From the NCBI GenBank assembly GCA_034401795.1, contig CM067373.1, forward strand, positions 88,373,448-88,437,447: a DNA stretch of 64,000 bases, in the 5' to 3' direction. The DNA comes from Chaetoderma sp. LZ-2023a (lineage: Eukaryota > Mollusca > Caudofoveata > Chaetodermatida > Chaetodermatidae). Position 1 is the stretch's first letter. The number at the start of each line of letters is the position of its first letter. The translations under genes were made by a program, and so were the position numbers. The notes under the pieces were generated by a model, which was not told where the DNA came from, did not search any database, and was given only the letters and a program-made list of their open reading frames with translations. Shown here one piece after another: positions 58,331 to 64,000 of the stretch.

Positions 58331-58814
58331 GATACTTGAATCACAGATCAGATCCCTATATTCAGTAGCATTAAGCGATTAGTGCGAAGATAAATGACAT
58401 GAAACATGGACTGTTGAACTACACAACACCCTTTAGCATCTCTAGGAGTATTCTGTGCTTGGCATAACACTGCTCATATTCCATCCATCATCTCCATAAG
58501 TACATGAGTTCTGATTCATCCATATTTAACTTTTCCCTCAGAGATATCAGTGCAAAGGAACGCTATCTTTCGCTTTCAATCAAGTGTGTGTGTGTGATGT
58601 ACACAAAATAAATCTTACACACAGATTTTGCAAGCGCAATTACATATCGGACGTTGCCTGGCAAGCAAAATTACACTAGCCTGTCATTTGTTTGGTATCA
58701 CTATCGTATCTCACCGGTTGCATTCAGCAAAGATCGACACAGGAAGCGCATGTGATGAATATATAAGACGTTTTTTTCTAAGATGACATGTTATGCAATG
58801 AAGATTTGAGAATG
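58331..58814. other. no recognised feature
   Basis: Short (GT)n near 58585-58595; otherwise nothing is supported. Confidence 0.35.
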
Positions 58815-59075
58815 GACCTTTCCAATTTTAGCTATGCCCCGCCCATCTCTAGCTAAGCTCCACCCACACCTCGCTCATGTTGGGATCGATCGATCTCTGA
58901 ACTCCCTGACTATCAATTTCCACAAAACTATACAGGTAAGCTGTTGAATATTTTGAAACTAATGTGACTGGGTACTGTTGCTGCCTATGGCAGCAACAGC
59001 GCCCAGTCAAACTAGTTTCAAAATATTCAACAGCATGTTTATTAAATAGTGGAGACATACAATTCGTACAACATG
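58815..59075. mobile_element. family D element with family B hairpin, right end truncated
   Basis: Left end GACCTTTCCAATTTTAGC. Interior AATATTTTGAAACTAATGTGACTGGG/CCCAGTCAAACTAGTTTCAAAATATT around TGTTGCTGCCTATGGCAGCAACA. The family's right end GGAAAGGTC is missing. Confidence 0.75.
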
Positions 59076-59636
59076 TTGGATACTAATTTCATCAAAGCTG
59101 AGCTTCCAGTTAAATCAGAGTTAGCATAATAAAGAAATTATTTAATTTAAATTTTGCATCTTAATGAATCTATCATGTTGGATCTGTACATTTAACAGGT
59201 GGACTTTATAGGACTAAAAGCTGGTAATATGGCTGGCTTTGCAATTGACCATTAATTGGCTAATTTTTCTAGTGAAGGTGGCATATGTCACGATTGTGTT
59301 GATCAGGGATCAACATATTTCAAGGTGATCCTTGCTCATGAGGACTTCATGACCATGATAAAATATTTTGCGGTATATCTGCACTAGCACAAAATATTCT
59401 GCAGTATCCAGCTTTGTTCAGGACATTATCTGAATGCGGTGTCTCTATCATACTGCACAATTCATAGTGTATCAGCTGAAGTGAAGATAACATAACAGTT
59501 ATACGATAACGTGGAACATTTTTTGACGTAAATTAATAAATACGGTTTCTAATTCAACTTTAATACTATGCATAAAGGTATATATATATATACCATTTAA
59601 TTAACCTCAGCTGACTAGAAGCTATAATTCATTACC
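59076..59636. other. no recognised feature
   Basis: Nothing supported; a short (TA)n lies at 59578-59592. Confidence 0.35.
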
Positions 59637-59637
59637 C

Positions 59638-60345
59638 AATTACCCCTTGAATTGTTTTTAAAAATTTTAATTTTCTTTCTTAGAAAATGTCCATTTGCAG
59701 CCCAAAAGAATTATTTTTGAAAATTTATCACTGGAATGACTGGCTCGGTTATCGAGCCAGCCATTGCAGTTGTAAATTATTTTTAATAGTCTTCTCTTGG
59801 TTTGCAAATGCCTTTTTGGCTGATATGAATGTTAATGGGTTAAAGGAATATAATGTTTGACGATCATTTATGTGCAATGTACATTTATATCATGTCATTC
59901 TGATATATAAAGTATCTGTTAAATACAGAAAAAAATTATATCTTTTGAATCTTACGTATATATAGTAAATTTTTTTTTTATGAGCTTAAGGCCATTAACG
60001 AGCAACATACATTTACCAAACAATTATGATTTTTGTATGAAATGGGAACTTTTCGACATCCTATTAGCATCTTTATCTACTTAATGGTCAGGCCGGCCAA
60101 AAACGGCTGCGGAAGTGATCTTGAAATAAGTCCATTTACACACCATTAAAAGACTATTTTTGAAATTTTACCACTGAAATATGAGCCAGTCAATAGTGGC
60201 AAATTTTCAATAATAACCTCCTACGTCCGTAAATTAAAATCAAAAGAAATTCCTTTTACTTTAAATTCAATAATTTGGGGTAGTTACATTTTCAAGCCAA
60301 TTGCTTTCAAAATATTCTAAAATCGTTTCACAGTAAGTCCCTTGA
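59638..60345. mobile_element. two family A foldbacks and a remnant
   Basis: 59638-59845 has a clear TGACTGGCTCGGTTATCGAG/CCAGCCA centre. 60075-60240 is eroded. 60270-60345 keeps one arm (TTTCAAAATATTC). Confidence 0.7.
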
Positions 60346-60845
60346 CATTCAGAAAGCAAATGGCTAAAGCGGTACCCAACACATGAATGCTTTGATTTGT
60401 TGACATTAACACTCCAGAAATGTTTCTATCTAATATTTCCAAAATGCCAAGAGCAATATTTGCGCTAATTCTCAACAATGTCGATAAATAGTGGACATGG
60501 CGTCAGTCATGTTCCTGAAAACACTGAGCACTCTAGTCAACATTATCAAGTGATTGGAAAATTCTATTTGTCGCAGAATACTGAAATCCATGAAATCTGC
60601 AAAATCACGAATCAATACCCTTTATACTAATGTCTTTCCGGCATAGCATTGTCGTGAAAATCAGAAAAGTATGATGACTGCTGCGGCAGTATAGTGTGTT
60701 GGTGGCGCAGACACGCGTTGCTTTGCGGAGAGTGATATCCAGTATTTGCAGGAGGGTAATTATGCCAATGGCCTGGCCAGACCTCCAAATCTACATGTAC
60801 TATCAATCTTTACTGTTATGATATTGGCGCGCAATGAAGAGCGGC
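60346..60845. other. no recognised feature
   Basis: Nothing supported. Confidence 0.35.
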
Positions 60846-60847
60846 TT

Positions 60848-60915
60848 CACGGGTTAGCCGAGTGGGCTTGCTAAAGGCTATAATATCGGATTTGGATCGC
60901 ATGAGTGTAAAGCTT
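60848..60915 (+). repeat. tRNA-like head, possibly a SINE remnant
   Basis: ACGGGTTAGCCGAGTGGGCTTGC then TAAAGGC is close to the D-arm/A-box of class II tRNAs (Leu/Ser: GGCCGAGTGG...AAGGC). GATTTGGATCGCATGAG could be a worn B-box. There is no foldable acceptor stem, so this is not a functional tRNA. Confidence 0.35.
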
Positions 60916-61651
60916 CATGACCACATAGTTCACAACAAGTATGATTGTACAATTCGACATCGGGATATTGAACTATATATGCTGGCATTCCATCGCTCAT
61001 CAGAGGCGAGGAACTGGACTGAAGGAGCGAGTATTGATCCAATCTGGTAGTAAATGGGGTGGACATTTTTTTTACTTTATCGCACAGGCACACATAAACA
61101 ATGGCCGAATGACTGGGCAAGCAAATAAATAAAATCATACCGAAGCTATACCCCATATAAATATATTACTTCAATTCATGGCAATATTATCTCCAAGTGC
61201 CTTAATTATAACATGTATAAGCTGAGCTGAACATGCTTCATAATTCTGAGAGGAATCGATGAGGTGTATATTAATATAAGATTAACACCCAGGGATGGAA
61301 ATAATGTGTAAAGAAATGTATCTACAGAATAAAAAGGGCCCCCCCCCCCGGCTCATGTTTATAGGCGGCATTAAGAGAAAAGAAATCGTGTAATTCCCAT
61401 AAATCCAAACTAAATGTATCTGGCCGATAATAAGTTGGCAACTCCTGCGAATCATATAAAACTGAGTGATCATTTAATGTTAAATAGATTAAAATAACTA
61501 AAAAATAGAAAGGCTGAAAGAAAAATATTTATGCAAACTTAATCACCACTAGAATGGCCGTCTCAATTACCCGGCTAATGGGATACCTGGCTTTGTTACA
61601 GTGGGCCACACACATCATTGGAATGATTCTGACTCTGGTTCAGAGTATTCT
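60916..61651. other. no recognised feature
   Basis: C-run at 61340-61349; no gene or repeat family. Confidence 0.35.
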
Positions 61652-61728
61652 CTGACAGACTACACATCAAATGTCTTTGACAGACTACACATCAAATGTC
61701 TTTGACAGACTACACGTCAAATCAATGC
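61652..61728. repeat. 25-bp tandem repeat x3
   Basis: TGACAGACTACACATCAAATG, plus TCTT, starts at 61652, 61678 and 61703 (last unit CACGTCAAAT). Confidence 0.9.
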
Positions 61729-62164
61729 TAAGTTTCGAAAAGCATTTTTTCCTAATGGCCCTTCTATTTTATTGAGCTACTTGACTTTTTTAGGGTACAT
61801 ACATTACCCGTTTAAGTTATCTTTAATATGAGTTGCAAGAATTTCCACCTTATTGTAGGACATCTACCTGAGGCTTATGGGAATATTTACACCTCCCCAA
61901 ACATAAAAACTCAGTTGCATTAAGGTCTCAAATGAAGATCACGTAGAGATTTTATAGATGTAAACTGAACTGCCGTTTATATGCTTAAAATGGCAATTTT
62001 AAATGTGCATAATGTCAACCCATTTCATTCTATTTGCATTTATTAAAATGAAAAAATTCCTTATTATTATTTTGATATCAATTTAATTGAGGCAAATAAT
62101 TTCTAGTGAACTCCTTGCGATCGCGACTGACACATGTCAAAGAAAACAGATATGTGAGGAGTGG

Positions 62165-62510
62165 TTAGTATCAGGTCACATATGTCAACTGTGATGAGAG
62201 CTACATTGGGGAGACCCACATATCTAGAGCATTATGTGTGAGAGTTAAAAGAACACCAGACCAGAGCCTCATCTGCAATATATGAACACTGCAGGGAACT
62301 GTCAGACATCAAATAAGTATGGATAACATCAAAATACTAAAATACTAACAAAAGAAGAATATTGGAGGCAACATAACGGTACATGAGTGCAAGCCGACAG
62401 AAACCAAGGACTGGAACTCCTAGCAATTTATGACACTCTCCTGATCCTGCGAGTTATCGCGGAGTCTCTGAATGAATGAGACCAACCAGAGAACAGTGTG
62501 GCTGAGCGAA
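62165..62510 (+). pseudogene. GIY-YIG endonuclease remnant of another retroelement
   Basis: HICQLCDESYIGETHISRAL, then VRVKRTPDQS. After frameshifts come a KRRILEAT-like stretch and RNQGLELLAIYDTLLI. The YIGET box and the terminal GLELL.IYD.LL pattern match a GIY-YIG-bearing retroelement class distinct from the 47-50 kb element. Stops and shifts throughout. Confidence 0.65.
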
Positions 62511-62511
62511 A

Positions 62512-62911
62512 TATTCCAATTGAGTTAATAAAAAGCTTTGAGTCATTTAAAAATGTCTAATTATGAAGCCGGAGATACATGTATATGTAGGACATAATAA
62601 TAAATTTGGACTTACATGTAACCGTAACATGATTTATCGTTGTGATGTAGGCAGCTTTCTCAGAAATGTTAAAGATATGATTGACTGATGGAACCGATTT
62701 ATACTCTGAGTACCGGTACATATCTGAGTACATTATAGAACTTATTTGAAAGTTGCAACTAAAATCAGAAGTCAAAGCTACATGTACTATTAAAAGGGCA
62801 TTCATGACTGTTTGTACTTCATGGTAAATCATTTAAGGTGCATGTATAGTATGTACACGAGACCACTGAGCATTGATATACATGTATCTATGTTTGGCCA
62901 TCAGGTGCTAA
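62512..62911. other. no recognised feature
   Basis: Several TACATGTA words (for example 62577, 62612 and 62780); otherwise nothing. Confidence 0.4.
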
Positions 62912-64000
62912 CCCAGGCCCAAAAAAAGCTTGGATATTCATGAATATCCAAGTTCTGTGGAGCTTGAATAAACCAGCTAATCCTAGCTAATCCAAGCTTT
63001 TAATAACCTGGAAAAGCTTGGATTAGCTTGCTGGTATTGGCCACATAAAATTCCAGATAATTCAAGAAAATCCAAGAAAGGCCTAGTTAAAGTAAAATCC
63101 AAGAAAATTCCAGATAGCTTGAACATTCAAGAAAATCCGAGCTAACTCGAACATTCAAGATATCAAGAAAATTCCAGTTATCTAGAACTTCAAGAAAATC
63201 CCAGCTAATCCTAGCTTTTAAAATAGGTTATCCATTAACATAAAATGTATGCACGTACACATAAATGCTGCCACAGAGATTATATATGCTTAAAAACCAA
63301 AATCACACCTTCATGGGAGTTGAGTTACTCAATAACAAATACAATTTCAGCCAGACATTAGCAATGTATGAGTTTCTGACTGATTTGTCTGTTATTCTTA
63401 TAGACATAGATTGTTAATGTGCCATATTATTTAGAAAGTCATCATCACTGCATTAATTACATAGAACTGAAAAAGCTATACCAAAACTGGTAATTCTGAA
63501 TAAATCTCTGGAAATCAATAGAATACATACCTCAAAATACAGTTCTGTTTCCATTTAAGGTTACTGATGCTAAGCATTCTATCTAACAGTACTGTCAGTC
63601 TTTCCAAACTATCACATTCTATATATCCATAGCTGGTAATGATCAATGCAATGAATGTACTGTTTTGCTTTTTACAAAAACTTTTTAAATTTCCCACCAA
63701 TTTACCAGGTCAAGGTCACCTCTAGTCATGACTATACAGAACCTGTTCTTGCCTTAGTGCAAGCTATTTCAAGATAATCCAAGGTAGCGTAAGTGAGTCT
63801 ACAAATTCAAGGATATCCAAGTCGCTTGAATTCTTTTATGTCTGACAATACAAAGTCCTAGAAAATCCCAGCTAGCTTGAATTCCGTCAAATCAGAAAAG
63901 TCCAAGCAAATCCAAGAAGCTTGCACTTTTTCATGATGATATTCAAAAAGTCCTAGAAAATCCCAGCTAACTTGAATTATGAGAGGGGGGATTTTCAATA
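62912..64000 (-). mobile_element. S-element, cut by window end
   Basis: Begins CCCAGGCCCAAAAAAAGCTT and follows the copy at 25495-26856 closely, with a deletion of about 130 bp of word repeats near 63160. The core 63220-63740 is nearly identical to 25930-26460. Continues past 64000. Confidence 0.9.

Noticed and set aside
60848-60915. Functional tRNA-Leu or tRNA-Ser
   Set aside because: D-arm resemblance only. No acceptor stem, anticodon arm or good B-box could be folded.

Overview
This is animal nuclear DNA, most likely from a marine invertebrate. It is AT-rich, has almost no long open reading frames, has spliced exons with canonical GT/AG borders, and is packed with transposable elements. 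No operons, Shine-Dalgarno sites or other prokaryotic features are visible. I cannot name the phylum. Penelope-like and DIRS retroelements together, many TTAA-flanked foldback elements and a strong excess of the word TACATGTA all fit an invertebrate such as a lophotrochozoan or an invertebrate deuterostome.

The one clear host gene is an alpha-neurexin-type gene on the minus strand. Two exons (10363-10509 and 4598-4758) encode consecutive parts of one laminin-G/LNS domain, and their splice phases match. The domain resembles LNS2, and the second exon stops where neurexins carry alternative splice site 2. A 63-bp phase-compatible candidate microexon lies far upstream in gene order at 50938-51000. 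If it is real, most of this window is neurexin intron.

Region by region: 1-4.6 kb is a DIRS end fragment, microsatellites and a dense cluster of foldback elements. 5.4-7.6 kb is a degenerate tandem array of about 155 bp. 7.9-16.6 kb holds more foldbacks, short tandem arrays, a LINE tail and an (AG)n tract. 17.2-18.2 kb is a non-autonomous element built of AGCTTGGATT-like words (called the S-element here). 18.2-23.2 kb is mostly unrecognised sequence. 23274-32434 is a nearly complete but decayed DIRS-type tyrosine-recombinase retrotransposon on the minus strand, with inverted terminal repeats, an internal complementary region, gag-like ORF, RT, RNase H and recombinase. It is split by a second S-element copy. 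33.4-34.7 kb is a third S-element. 36.1-38.3 kb is an element of perfect GACCATG palindromes that carries a U2-snRNA-like 5' end. 38.7-40.2 kb is an element built of GACTGAAAAGGGACT words, with a core related to the S-element. 41.8-42.6 kb is a LINE RT remnant. 47.4-50.8 kb is a Penelope-like element, apparently in partial tandem. 54.4-55.1 kb is a 36-bp minisatellite of 19 copies. 56.8-57.9 kb is a second array of about 155 bp. 62.2-62.5 kb is a GIY-YIG endonuclease remnant. 62.9-64.0 kb is a fourth S-element, cut by the window end.

The mobile genes all look dead: frameshifts, in-frame stops and a YIDN instead of YxDD in the DIRS reverse transcriptase. The least explained material is the set of foldback and word-repeat element families, their shared core, and the U2-like RNA segment.
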